From Gp6-AA40 sp036407095 (GTDB taxonomy: Bacteria; Acidobacteriota; Vicinamibacteria; Vicinamibacterales; UBA2999): a stretch of DNA of 64,000 bases. The stretch spans positions 62,001-126,000 of the forward strand of contig DASWZV010000172.1 in NCBI GenBank assembly GCA_036407095.1, written 5' to 3'. Under the pieces are notes generated by a model, which made no database searches, had not been told where the DNA came from, and worked only from the letters and a program-made list of their open reading frames with translations. The position numbers were made by a program, and so were the translations under genes. Positions 41,303 to 49,616 of the stretch are shown here, one piece after another (the stretch's first letter is position 1; every line of letters starts with the position of its first letter).

Positions 41303-43582
41303 ATGCCCGACGATCTGCTCGTCGCGGTGCGATTGGCGTGGGCCGCGGGGTTGTGCGTCCTGCCGGTACGGCCCGATGGATCGAAAGCACCGGACGTCGC
41401 GACGTGGACGGCGTTTAAACACACGCGCCCGACCCTCGACCAGATGAAGGCGTTCGATTTCGCCACCCGTGTCGGCTATGGCGTGATCGCAGGCCCGGTA
41501 TCCGGTCACCTCGATCCGTGGGACTTCGATGATCGCGCGACGTTCGATCAATTCGTGATCACCGCCGAGACGAGCGGCCTCGGGGACGTGGTGCGCCGCA
41601 TTCGTAACGGGTACGAGGACACCTCGCCCGGCGGCGGCGTGCGGTGGCTCGCGCGCTACGACGCGGCGGCCACGTTCACCGACACGATCTTGGCGCGGCG
41701 TCCGTGGCGTGACGGGGACCCATCGTTTAAACAAGCGTCCGGCGTCATCACGTTGATCGAGATCACCACGTTCTCGATCTTGGCGCCGAGTAACGGGGCG
41801 ACGCATCCGAGCGGCCGACCCTACGTGCACGTCTCCGGTGGCTTCAGCACGATCGCGCGCTACACCGTCGAGGAACGGGCCGCGCTCTTCGATCTCGCGC
41901 GCAGCTTCGATGAGATGCCGCGACGGCCGCACGAATCGACGACCGCGGCACGGACTGAGCCGAGCGGTCGGCGGCGACCCGGCGACGATTACAACCAGCG
42001 CGCCACATGGCCCTCGGTCCTTGAGCCTGCGGGCTGGCGGTACGTGTCCACGCGTGGGGATGTCGCGTACTGGCGCCGGCCCGGTAAGACCGCGGGCGTG
42101 AGTGCGACGACGAACTATGGTGGCGCCGATCTGTTCTACGTGTTCACCAGTGCGACCGCGTTCGATCCCGAGCGCAGCTATTCGAAGTTCGCGGTCTATA
42201 CCGTCCTGCAGCACGGCGGCGACTTCGCCGCGGCGGCGCGCGCCTTGTCGCACGAGGGGTATGGCCGGCCCGATGATCCCGCGCCGACGACGCCGCCGGA
42301 CGCTTCGACCGCCGATCCGACCGTGTGCCCCGTGTGTGGGCGCGACAGCTGTACCGATCATCTCCCGCCGACGCCGTTGGCGGCGACGGTCAGCACGTTT
42401 ACACGCTGGCTGTGTCTGACTGACCCGATCCCGTTGTATGCGATTGCGGCCACGCTCGTCGCGAACCGCGCGATCGGCGATCCGATTTGGCTGCTGCTCG
42501 TGTGCGCGCCGAGCAGTGGCAAGACCGAACTGCTGACCGCGGCGACCGGGCTCAAGTTCGTGGTGTCGGCGGCGAAGGTGACGGAGGCGAGCTTGCTCTC
42601 GGGCACCTCGGCGCGCGAGCGCAACAAACACGCGACCGGCGGGCTGCTCCGGCAGATCGGCGACTTCGGCGTGCTGCTCTGCAAGGACTTCGGATCGGTG
42701 TTGTCGCAGCACTACGACACCCGCAGCGAAGCGATGGCCGCGTTGCGCGAAATCTACGACGGCGAGTGGCACCGTCCCGTGGGGACCGATGGCGGCAAGG
42801 TCCTGACGTGGCGTGGCAAGTGCGGCGTGATTGGCGGCGTGACCCCGGCGCTCGATCAGCACGCGCAAGTGATGGCCGCCCTCGGCGATCGGTTCGTGCT
42901 GCTCCGGCTGCCCGAGGCCGATGTCGAGGCGTTCGGGGCCGCGGCGCTCCACCATGGCGCACACGAACAGCGGATGCGCGACGCGTTACGCGCCGCCCTG
43001 GCGGGGCTCGTCCAATCCGCGGATCCGACCCGCGTGCACCGCGCGTTTACACACGACGAGGAGCAGAAGCTGATTCGATTGGCGGCGTTCACCGCCCGCG
43101 CGCGGACTGCGGTCGGTCGCGACGGCTACTCGCACGAGATCACGTATCTGCCCCAGGTCGAAGGACCGGGCCGACTCGTGAAAGCGTACGCGCGGCTGCT
43201 CGGCGCGTTGGAGGCCATCGGCTGCGACCCCGACGACGCGTGGCAGACCATCACGCGCATGGCCCGCGACTCGGTCCCCGCACTGCGCCTGCGCGTCATC
43301 CGCGAACTGCTGGCGCACGAGACTCCCACGCGCACCGCGGCGATCGCGGCGGCGATCCAGACGGCGACGAAGACCGCGGCGCGGCATCTCGAAGACCTCT
43401 CGATTCTGAAGATCGCCGTGCGCAGCAAACTCAACGACAAGCCGAACTCGCCGGATCTGTGGATCGCGTCGGCGTGGCTTCGCCAATATTTCCCCTCACT
43501 GAAAAGTGACTCACTGAAAAGTGAGTCCGATAAATCCATCCACCAGCCAGATCCAGATCTAAAGGAGGTTGGAGACGGCTGA
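41303..43582 (+). CDS. Prim-Pol primase/polymerase fused to ATPase
   Basis: 759 residues. The N-terminus is a bifunctional primase-polymerase (AEP-like) domain: WAAGLCVLPVRPDGSKAPDV, AGPVSGHLDPWDFDDRATFD (acidic catalytic cluster), PGGGVRWLARY. A zinc knuckle CPVCGRDSC (residues about 342-350) is followed by an ATPase region with Walker A CAPSSGKTELLTA (about 400-408) and a LLCKDFGSVLS Walker-B-like strand. A C-terminal winged-helix-like region precedes a Ser-rich tail. Likely replicates the excised island. Two GTTTAAAC motifs lie inside. Confidence 0.85.
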   Translation: MPDDLLVAVRLAWAAGLCVLPVRPDGSKAPDVATWTAFKHTRPTLDQMKAFDFATRVGYGVIAGPVSGHLDPWDFDDRATFDQFVITAETSGLGDVVRRIRNGYEDTSPGGGVRWLARYDAAATFTDTILARRPWRDGDPSFKQASGVITLIEITTFSILAPSNGATHPSGRPYVHVSGGFSTIARYTVEERAALFDLARSFDEMPRRPHESTTAARTEPSGRRRPGDDYNQRATWPSVLEPAGWRYVSTRGDVAYWRRPGKTAGVSATTNYGGADLFYVFTSATAFDPERSYSKFAVYTVLQHGGDFAAAARALSHEGYGRPDDPAPTTPPDASTADPTVCPVCGRDSCTDHLPPTPLAATVSTFTRWLCLTDPIPLYAIAATLVANRAIGDPIWLLLVCAPSSGKTELLTAATGLKFVVSAAKVTEASLLSGTSARERNKHATGGLLRQIGDFGVLLCKDFGSVLSQHYDTRSEAMAALREIYDGEWHRPVGTDGGKVLTWRGKCGVIGGVTPALDQHAQVMAALGDRFVLLRLPEADVEAFGAAALHHGAHEQRMRDALRAALAGLVQSADPTRVHRAFTHDEEQKLIRLAAFTARARTAVGRDGYSHEITYLPQVEGPGRLVKAYARLLGALEAIGCDPDDAWQTITRMARDSVPALRLRVIRELLAHETPTRTAAIAAAIQTATKTAARHLEDLSILKIAVRSKLNDKPNSPDLWIASAWLRQYFPSLKSDSLKSESDKSIHQPDPDLKEVGDG

Positions 43583-44489
43583 GGTGAGCGCGAACACCAG
43601 TGGGGGTGTGAGGTTTCGATCCCACTTTTCATCGTGACGAGCAAAGGAGTGTGCACCGATGACGACGAAGAAAGCGCCAGCGTTTAAACGAACAAAGGTC
43701 ACAACCACGGCCACGCACATCGAGACCCTGAAGATCGAGAAGAAGGGAACAACGAAGCCGCCGTTTACAAAAGAGCCGTCGCACGAGTCTACGTTTAAAC
43801 ACGAGCACCAACCTCCGCGAGAGCAACAGCCGTCGCACGAGACGCCAGCGTTTAAACACGAGACGCGCGAGCAGTGGCTCGAAGCGGCGGTCGCGGCGAT
43901 GGTGCCGTGGTTCGCGGCGATTGCCACGCCGTTGCCGTCGCGCATCCGCGTGAGTACCGGATTCCCGACCGGATGGTCGCGCAAGCACTTGAACGAGAAC
44001 CGCACGATGGGACAGTGTTGGGCACAGAACGTCGCCGCCGATGGGGTGAATCAAGTCTTTGTGACGCCGCTCCTGGATGACCCCATCGCGGTGCTCGCGG
44101 TCTTGGTCCACGAACTCGTGCACGCCGCGGTCGGCTGCGAGGTGGGCCATCGTCGCCCGTTTGCGACGGCGGCGAAAGGGATCGGCCTCGTTGGTCCGAT
44201 GAAATCAACGTCGCCCAGTCTCGATCTCGCCGCCCGACTCCTCGTGCTCGTCGAGGAAGACCTTGGCCCGTATCCCCACGCGAAACTGACGCCGACGATT
44301 CGCAAGCGACAGGGCGTACGCAATCGATTGATTCAGTGTGTGCCGTGTGAATTCAAGTTGCGCGGCGCCCGGGAGTCGCTGCTCCGCGTCGGTATCCCGA
44401 CGTGTCCCGGCTGCGGCGCGGTGATGGTTCCCGATTTTCCGCTCGACATCGACGATGACGCGAGCCACACCGCGGCGTGATGTTTAAAC
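41413..44489. repeat. Six copies of the palindrome GTTTAAAC
   Basis: Copies at 41413-41420, 41725-41732, 43682-43689, 43793-43800, 43850-43857 and 44482-44489; the last is intergenic. Two GTTTACAC variants occur (about 42398 and 43045). This is very frequent for a rare AT-rich octamer in GC-rich DNA. Five lie in Phe-Lys codons (TTT AAA), although the element uses TTC AAG or TTC AAA for other Phe-Lys pairs. Confidence 0.65.
43659..44480 (+). CDS. SprT-like zinc metallopeptidase
   Basis: 273 residues. The first 60 residues are Lys/Thr/Pro/His-rich with repeats of (T/A)FKHE (PAFKRTK, STFKHEH, PAFKHET). The zinc-protease motif HELVH is at residues 151-155 (LVHELVHAAVGCEVGHRRPF). A C-terminal zinc ribbon has CVPC (227-230) and CPGC (249-252). 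This matches SprT-like domain proteins. Role in the island unknown; SprT-like proteases may act on DNA-protein crosslinks or packaging complexes. Confidence 0.8.
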   Translation: MTTKKAPAFKRTKVTTTATHIETLKIEKKGTTKPPFTKEPSHESTFKHEHQPPREQQPSHETPAFKHETREQWLEAAVAAMVPWFAAIATPLPSRIRVSTGFPTGWSRKHLNENRTMGQCWAQNVAADGVNQVFVTPLLDDPIAVLAVLVHELVHAAVGCEVGHRRPFATAAKGIGLVGPMKSTSPSLDLAARLLVLVEEDLGPYPHAKLTPTIRKRQGVRNRLIQCVPCEFKLRGARESLLRVGIPTCPGCGAVMVPDFPLDIDDDASHTAA

Positions 44490-44506
44490 GCAAGGAGGAA
44501 TGACCG

Positions 44507-44806
44507 ATGACCATTACGAATATGCCGCCGAGCAATGCCGCACTGGCCGAGGCCTGGGAGACCTGCCGCCGGAGTTTCCCGTACTTGAGTGAGCTGAACT
44601 GCCAACGGCTCGTCGCGATCCTCGGCATGATGCATGTCATGGACTACGACGAGGACGCGTGTGCAGCGGTGTTTCATCAGGTGACCGACGCGGATGGCAT
44701 CATCAACATCGACGATCTGCAACGGCTAATCTCGGCGCGCGTCGGTGCGTACTTCGTCGAGCACGGATATCAGTCGGTCGCACATCGGCTGAACCGCCGA
44801 GAATAG
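44507..44806 (+). CDS. Small acidic satellite protein
   Basis: 99 residues, from ATG 44507 with AAGGAGG 8 bp upstream (strong SD). Segments FPYLSELNCQRLVAILGMMH, VTDADGIINIDDLQRLISAR. The DADGIINIDDL stretch resembles an EF-hand loop but a single loop is not enough to claim calcium binding. No homology seen. 137 bp separate it from the small terminase gene. Confidence 0.6.
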   Translation: MTITNMPPSNAALAEAWETCRRSFPYLSELNCQRLVAILGMMHVMDYDEDACAAVFHQVTDADGIINIDDLQRLISARVGAYFVEHGYQSVAHRLNRRE

Positions 44807-44942
44807 TTGGAGTTGCAACCGTTCGGGGGAGTCGGGGGAGGGGGCAAGGCGCTGCGCGTGAGACCCCAAACCAGGACGGCAGGAACGCGCAGGATCGTCC
44901 GAATTCAAATCAACCGCGCTAGAAATCAAATGGTGAGGATTT

Positions 44943-45383
44943 GTGGCAGGGGTCAAGGGTAAGTCAGGGGGCCGTCGTCGCAACGCTGGCCGGCCGCCTA
45001 TGCGTCCGGAAGTCCGGAGGCTCTACGGTCTGTCGCCGGTCAAGCCGGCGCCGATCATTGGGACCGCGGCCCTGGCGCCACCGTTGACCGAGCCGACCGA
45101 TCCCCCGGCGCACCTGAGACCGGAGACGGCGGCGTGGTATCAGCACGTCTGCGAGACCTGGGAGATCACGCCATCGAAACGCCGGCTGCTCCAAGCGTGT
45201 TGCGCCGCGTGGGATCTGAGCGAGACGGCGCGCGAGACGATCGCGCGCGAGGGGATGACGGTGCGGACCGCCGATGGTGGCACGAAGGTGCATCCGTTGA
45301 TGGTCACGATGAAGACCGCGCGCCAGCAATTCGCCTCGCTGCTCGGGATGCTCGATCTCGCGGGCGAGACTGGCCCGTCATGA
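44943..45383 (+). CDS. Terminase small subunit, P27 family
   Basis: 146 residues from GTG 44943. N-terminus GVKGKSGGRRRNAGRPP is basic as in many small terminases, then DPPAHLRPETAAWYQHVCET, RRLLQACCAAWDLSETARET, and KVHPLMVTMKTARQQFASLL, the order expected in P27-type small subunits. No large terminase follows, so packaging by a helper phage's large subunit is the obvious inference. Overlaps the next gene by ATGA. Confidence 0.75.
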   Translation: MAGVKGKSGGRRRNAGRPPMRPEVRRLYGLSPVKPAPIIGTAALAPPLTEPTDPPAHLRPETAAWYQHVCETWEITPSKRRLLQACCAAWDLSETARETIAREGMTVRTADGGTKVHPLMVTMKTARQQFASLLGMLDLAGETGPS

Positions 45384-45697
45384 CGACACGCCGACGCGCA
45401 GCAACATCGGCGGCGACATTGGCGCCCGAAGATGTGTATCTGATGAGTTTCGGTCCGTGGTGTCCCTTGGCGGCGGTGCCGTCTACTGATTCGCGCGGGC
45501 CGTATTGGCATCCGCGCGTCAACACGGAGCGGATCAAAGCGCTCTGGAAATTGCACCGCCGCGCGATTCGCGACTGCTGGAAAGCCCACCCCGAACTCCG
45601 CGATCAACTCAGCGAACAGACGCCGTGGTGCCAAGAGCGCTTGTGGTTCGTGCGTCAACTCGCCGACGCGCGCTCGCGCGGCACGATCATCGAGTAA
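45380..45697 (+). CDS. Small satellite protein
   Basis: 105 residues from ATG 45380 (overlaps the terminase stop by ATGA). Segment RRAATSAATLAPEDVYLMSF, PHRNTERIKALW-like region (WHPRVNTERIKALWKLHRRA), CWKAHPELRDQLSEQTPWCQ. Cys/Trp-rich; no family recognised. Possibly involved in packaging. Confidence 0.55.
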   Translation: MTTRRRAATSAATLAPEDVYLMSFGPWCPLAAVPSTDSRGPYWHPRVNTERIKALWKLHRRAIRDCWKAHPELRDQLSEQTPWCQERLWFVRQLADARSRGTIIE

Positions 45698-45701
45698 GCC
45701 A

Positions 45702-46088
45702 TTGGCGACGATCGCCACGGGTCGTGACACGCTCGAAGCGCAGATTGCCGCGCTCGCGAGCGAGCAGCGCGAGATCACCGTACGCCTCGATCGGGTGCTG
45801 GTGCTGCTGGAGTCGCGCTTCGGCCCACGCGATGACGCCGACCGGCACTTACTCGTCGCGGTGCGCGAATCCATCGCCGATCGGCCGTTCACGGCCAAGC
45901 AATTGGTGCGGCACAGCACGGCCGATCCGGCGTTGCGCGACGCGTTGATCGCGGCCGACTGCGGCGATGACGCGCGGGCCCTCGGCGCGCTGCTGCGCCG
46001 CATGTGCGGCACGCGGATCGAAGGCGGGCTGTACGTGGACCGGGTGGGCACGTGTCGCGCGGGGACGCTGTGGCGCGTGCGACTGTGA
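45702..46088 (+). CDS. Small satellite protein with coiled coil
   Basis: 128 residues from TTG 45702 (no ATG in frame). N-terminal coiled-coil-like helix (EAQIAALASEQREITVRLDR, VLVLLESRFG), then a C-terminal region that may fold as a winged helix (TAKQLVRHSTADPALRDALI, ALGALLRRMCGTRIEGGLYV). 5 bp from the preceding stop. Function unknown. Confidence 0.55.
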   Translation: MATIATGRDTLEAQIAALASEQREITVRLDRVLVLLESRFGPRDDADRHLLVAVRESIADRPFTAKQLVRHSTADPALRDALIAADCGDDARALGALLRRMCGTRIEGGLYVDRVGTCRAGTLWRVRL

Positions 46089-46124
46089 GAGTCGCGGCAC
46101 CGCGCGCCTGCACACTGCCACGTC

Positions 46125-47222
46125 ATGCGACCGATTGAAGGCGTGCTCTCCACCTACACCGATGCGCAATTGTCCGATCTCAAGTCGCTTGATTTCACGC
46201 GTTGGGTGAGTTGTCTGTGCGTGTGTCAGTCTCCGTACGACGCCGCCGATCGCTTTGTGAGTCGCTGGCCGGCCTCGCTGCACGTCGCGCAGGTGCGCAA
46301 ACACGCCCACGAGTTGATTTCGAAAAGCGCGGTGAATCCCGGCACGGTCGCCGACCCCGCATGGGCCGCGCCGCTCGCGGCGATCAAACCGATGGCGGCT
46401 GGCTTCATCGAGTTGAACAACCGCACCACGGTCCTCGGTCGTCTCATGCCGTACGCGCAACGGGTTCCGTTTCAAACGAGTGTGCCGATCCGGATGAGCG
46501 GCGGCACGTTCAAATGGATCGGCGAAGGATCGAGCAAACCAGTCGGCAACATGGCCTTTCGCTCGGTCTCATTGGGCGTGAAGAAAGCCGGAGGCGTGTT
46601 GGCCGTTTCGCAGGAACTCGCGAAGTTGGAGATGCCGGGGTCAGACGTCGCGATGCGGGATGCGATGAACAGCGACCTTGCGGACTACTTGGATCAGCAA
46701 TTCTGCGACCCCGCGATCACGGCGACGTCGGAGCGGCCCGCGAGCATCACGAATCAGTCACCGTCGATCGGATCGGTCGGCACGGACGCCACCGCGGCGA
46801 AAAAAGATTTTCAAGCGTTGCTCGGCGCTTTTTTACAAGCGAATCCACGCGCCCGTGCGATCGCGTTGCTGACGACACCCGGCACCGCGGTGGCGTACGC
46901 GAATGCATTGACCGCGACGACGTGTGGCTGGAATGGCGGCGTGTTGAATGGCGTCACCGTCATCACTGGCAACACGGGCCCGCGGGCGATCATGCTCGAT
47001 CCGACCGCGCTCGTCCTGGCCGACTCGGGGGAGATCGCGGTCAGTGTCTCGACGCAAGCGACACTTGAATATCAAGACGCGCCGACGTCGCCGCTCTCGG
47101 CGGCGGTGGTGTTGGTCAATCTGTGGCAGGCGAATTTGATCGGCCTGCGCGCGGAACGGTTTCTGAATTATCAACTGGCGAAGGCCAACGCCGTCGTCTA
47201 TCTCACGCAGACCTACCAATGA
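46125..47222 (+). CDS. HK97-type major capsid protein
   Basis: 365 residues. The pattern matches HK97-fold capsids: GFIELNNRTTVLGRLMPYAQ, RMSGGTFKWIGEGSSKPVGN, KKAGGVLAVSQELAKLEMPG, MNSDLADYLDQQFCDPAI, and a C-terminal stretch of GEIAVSVSTQATLEYQDA. There is no N-terminal protease or scaffold gene nearby, and the N-terminal extension (first 70 residues) is unusual. A capsid gene in a satellite suggests it builds its own or a modified small capsid. Overlaps the next gene by ATGA. Confidence 0.85.
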   Translation: MRPIEGVLSTYTDAQLSDLKSLDFTRWVSCLCVCQSPYDAADRFVSRWPASLHVAQVRKHAHELISKSAVNPGTVADPAWAAPLAAIKPMAAGFIELNNRTTVLGRLMPYAQRVPFQTSVPIRMSGGTFKWIGEGSSKPVGNMAFRSVSLGVKKAGGVLAVSQELAKLEMPGSDVAMRDAMNSDLADYLDQQFCDPAITATSERPASITNQSPSIGSVGTDATAAKKDFQALLGAFLQANPRARAIALLTTPGTAVAYANALTATTCGWNGGVLNGVTVITGNTGPRAIMLDPTALVLADSGEIAVSVSTQATLEYQDAPTSPLSAAVVLVNLWQANLIGLRAERFLNYQLAKANAVVYLTQTYQ

Positions 47223-47569
47223 CCAACGATGACGATTTCGACGCGAACGAATGTGATCGCTTGCTCGGACACCAAGTGAGCGACGCCGAGCATCGCGCCA
47301 TCATCGGCACCACGCCGCCGACGCAGTGGACGCGGCTGCAGTGGGCGGTGTGCCGAAAATTTGAGGGTGAAGACGGGCTCACGCGCCGCCGCGCGGAAGT
47401 GGTCAAGGCGCAACAGCAGCCGATCATCCGCAAATATCAGCCGACCGCGGCGCGCCACGCTGACAACGAGGCGCTCGCCGACACGATCCTGGACGTCATC
47501 CAGGTGGCGACCGCCGATCTCACCGCGCGCGTCGAGGCGCTCGAAGCACGCCTGGACCATCGCCGATGA
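47219..47569 (+). CDS. Small satellite protein
   Basis: 116 residues from ATG 47219, overlapping the capsid stop. Acidic N-terminus (MTNDDDFDANECDRLLGHQV), central WTRLQWAVCRKFEGEDGLTR, C-terminal helix with ADTILDVIQVATADLTARVE. No recognised family. Tight coupling to the capsid gene hints at a head-assembly role. Confidence 0.6.
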   Translation: MTNDDDFDANECDRLLGHQVSDAEHRAIIGTTPPTQWTRLQWAVCRKFEGEDGLTRRRAEVVKAQQQPIIRKYQPTAARHADNEALADTILDVIQVATADLTARVEALEARLDHRR

Positions 47570-47799
47570 CGCTCTCGGAAGCGCTCGGCACCGCGCATCG
47601 CGAGCGAGCCGCCGATTACGAACGGCAACGGCACGAGGAGGCGCTACGGCTGATCGGGAAGGGCGCGAGTCTGGAATTCATCGACGCGAAGCTGACCGCG
47701 CAGCGCAAAAAAGACGACGCAGACTTGTTTGTGTACCTCGCGGATGTGCGCGACATCTGGGAGGTTGAGCACGGGACCGAGGACGAGCCCATCGGCTAG
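47566..47799 (+). CDS. Small satellite protein
   Basis: 77 residues, ATG 47566, overlaps the previous gene by ATGA. Highly charged helix (AHRERAADYERQRHEEALRL), then DADLFVYLADVRDIWEVEHG. Fourth gene of the translationally coupled head-region set. After it, a perfect inverted repeat GGCGGT G ACCGCC lies at 47814-47826. Confidence 0.55.
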   Translation: MTLSEALGTAHRERAADYERQRHEEALRLIGKGASLEFIDAKLTAQRKKDDADLFVYLADVRDIWEVEHGTEDEPIG

Positions 47800-47872
47800 A
47801 ATCGGAGCCGCGAGGCGGTGACCGCCGCCCCGCGTTCCTGAGCAAGTCAGCAAGACGAACCCTTGCCGACGG

Positions 47873-48550
47873 ATGCCTGCGTGCATTCTGGCACGCGCCC
47901 ACCTGTCGGCCTCTTCACCGGAGGCCACCGTAGTGCGACAGTCACTCCAGCTGATGTCACGTCGGGAAATGCTGTGTCCGGCCTGCGCGTCTCCGCTCCA
48001 TAGGACCAAGACTCGCGGCGTCATGTGCCCGACGTGTGAACTGTCCCTGTCTGTCGGCGAACTCCGAAGAGTGGTGCGGTATGCGCAGACGTTGGCGACC
48101 TTTGGCTATCTCTACCCGAGAGTAGAAGCCGCGAAGGGAAGAGACCGCCAGTATTCATTGCTGACAGACCCGACGCTGGTGTGGCTGGCGCTTGCTGCGG
48201 CGAGCGGCATCGTCGGCAATCTCGCGTACGACGTGATCAAAGGAGTCCTCTTAAAACTCCGTGATCGAAAGACGATCCCTGTAGTCGCGCTCGGACAGAC
48301 GTCGTCGGACGGCGAGATCAGGATCGGTACCAGCGTTGTAATGTCACTCACACTCTCCGCGAAGGAACTCGGGCGATTGTTCGCGGCGGTGCAATTCTCG
48401 ATCGCCGCGACAAAGTCGAACAAACAAGATCTGGTCAGATTGAAGCGGTGCGAGGGCCAGTTGCTCGACATCAGTAAGCGAATTGAAAGAGCACCGCTGA
48501 ATCGCAAAGCGCCACGCCGGACGAGTACCCAGAAACGCAAAAGGCGCTAA
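47873..48550 (+). CDS. Zinc-ribbon membrane-associated cargo protein
   Basis: 225 residues from ATG 47873 or, more likely, 198 from ATG 47954. A zinc ribbon (CPAC, CPTC; MLCPACASPLHRTKTRGVMC) is followed by a membrane helix or amphipathic segment (LVWLALAAASGIVGNLAYDV) and a basic C-terminal tail. Gene position between head genes and integrase, where satellites carry accessory genes, suggests cargo. A defence or host-interaction role is a hypothesis only. Confidence 0.6.
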   Translation: MPACILARAHLSASSPEATVVRQSLQLMSRREMLCPACASPLHRTKTRGVMCPTCELSLSVGELRRVVRYAQTLATFGYLYPRVEAAKGRDRQYSLLTDPTLVWLALAAASGIVGNLAYDVIKGVLLKLRDRKTIPVVALGQTSSDGEIRIGTSVVMSLTLSAKELGRLFAAVQFSIAATKSNKQDLVRLKRCEGQLLDISKRIERAPLNRKAPRRTSTQKRKRR

Positions 48551-48751
48551 TCTGCATCACGGACTCACATCAGAGCTGCTGACGATGACACGCGATGACG
48601 GCTACACACCGTTCGCCGGTCGCAGGCGCGAACCGCCGGAGCCGGTGCTCGTCCAGCGCCTCTGGCGAGTGCAGAAGGTCGAGAGTGGCTCCTTGCTCTC
48701 GTGTGCGTTGTACTTGCACGCAGCAACAACCGATTGACTGGAGCAACGCCC

Positions 48752-49156
48752 ATGCCTGTATTGCGATCTGTGTGTTGTGCAATCGTTGCCGCCCAAGTGG
48801 CCGCAAACACGCTTGGCGGTCAGGATCGTGAGAGTACACCCTGCCCCTCAGTGGTGGCTCCAGCCGTCATTCAAGTGGACGGCCCGCGCCCGCGCTATCC
48901 CGAAGTCATCAAGTCTGTTCCGCCTCTGATTCCAAAGAACTTGCATGGCATTGGCTTGAGCGAAACGGTCGGTGTGCAGGTAGTCATCAAGCCGGACGGA
49001 AGAGTGCTTGACGCAGTTGTCGTCACCCCATCGTCACGGCTACTGGCCGAGGCTGCTGTGAACGCGGTCAGACAATGGGAATACAGACCGACAACCATGC
49101 AGGGCGTACCGATCTATACGACGGTGATGGTGGGTTTTACTTTCACGATCGCATGA
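48752..49156 (+). CDS. TonB C-terminal domain protein
   Basis: 134 residues: signal peptide (VLRSVCCAIVAAQVAANTLG), then a TonB-like C-terminal domain: YPEVIKSVPPLIPKNLHGIG, TVGVQVVIKPDGRVLDAVVV, LLAEAAVNAVRQWEYRPTTM. No proline-rich linker, so it is not a canonical energy transducer. It may be cargo affecting the host envelope or receptors. Its TGA overlaps the next ORF by ATGA. Confidence 0.75.
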   Translation: MPVLRSVCCAIVAAQVAANTLGGQDRESTPCPSVVAPAVIQVDGPRPRYPEVIKSVPPLIPKNLHGIGLSETVGVQVVIKPDGRVLDAVVVTPSSRLLAEAAVNAVRQWEYRPTTMQGVPIYTTVMVGFTFTIA

Positions 49157-49266
49157 CAGTCTCATCTACTCGCATGGCATTGCGTCGTCCGGAAATGTGT
49201 ACCGCCGATGAGTGGATGGCCGACGCGCTCAGTCGGGGATTCGAGGTCGTGGATCGTCTCGCGTAA
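49153..49266 (+). CDS. Possible 37-residue peptide coupled to TonB-C gene
   Basis: ATG 49153 overlaps the TonB-C gene's stop by ATGA and encodes MTVSSTRMALRRPEMCTADE plus WMADALSRGFEVVDRLA. Small; unsupported by homology, but the coupled start and length support a real ORF. Confidence 0.35.
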   Translation: MTVSSTRMALRRPEMCTADEWMADALSRGFEVVDRLA

Positions 49267-49275
49267 GATGCGGCC

Positions 49276-49485
49276 GTGCCCGTTCGCGTCGGCTACGGTC
49301 TCGCGTCGAGAAGCGCGCTCGCGAAACAGATCGAAGAACTCCGCGATCTCCTCGCGGCACAGAAGGCGGCGCGCGATGCGTGTGACGCCCGCGATCGCGC
49401 GCTGCGCACGGCCGCCGAGGCGTGGAACTTTGCGAAATACACGATGCGCGCGCAGTCGCCACGGCGCGAGTCCGAGGTAAAATGA
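49276..49485 (+). CDS. Small basic satellite protein
   Basis: 69 residues from GTG 49276 (RVGYGLASRSALAKQIEELR, DLLAAQKAARDACDARDRAL). Alpha-helical, Arg/Ala-rich. 9 bp after the preceding ORF. Unknown function. Confidence 0.45.
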   Translation: MPVRVGYGLASRSALAKQIEELRDLLAAQKAARDACDARDRALRTAAEAWNFAKYTMRAQSPRRESEVK

Positions 49486-49593
49486 CCGGGTGAAAGCGGA
49501 CCGACGTCGAGTGCCACCTCGCACGCCGGTCCTAACCGCTCACTTGAGTCACCAAGCGAGACGGCTACGCGCATTGTAGTCCCGCCTCTCTTG

Positions 49594-49612
49594 GCCTCTT
49601 TTCAACAGAGGC
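49594..49612 (+). other. Hairpin immediately upstream of the integrase start
   Basis: GCCTCT (49594-49599), 7-nt loop, AGAGGC (49607-49612), followed by TGTC and the ATG at 49617. It would sequester the ribosome-binding region. Candidate translational control of the integrase. Confidence 0.45.
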
Positions 49613-49616
49613 TGTC

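Noticed and set aside
41084..42964. 626-codon antisense frame over the primase gene
   Set aside because: Shadow of the Prim-Pol gene; low-complexity Arg-rich sequence.
43560..43640. Short ORF after the strong SD AAAGGAGGT at 43560
   Set aside because: The only start (GTG 43585) is too far from the SD and gives about 17 residues; probably the SD is chance or serves an unseen start.
44507..44806. EF-hand calcium-binding protein in the satellite
   Set aside because: Only one weak loop (DADGIINIDDL) is seen, without a paired second hand.
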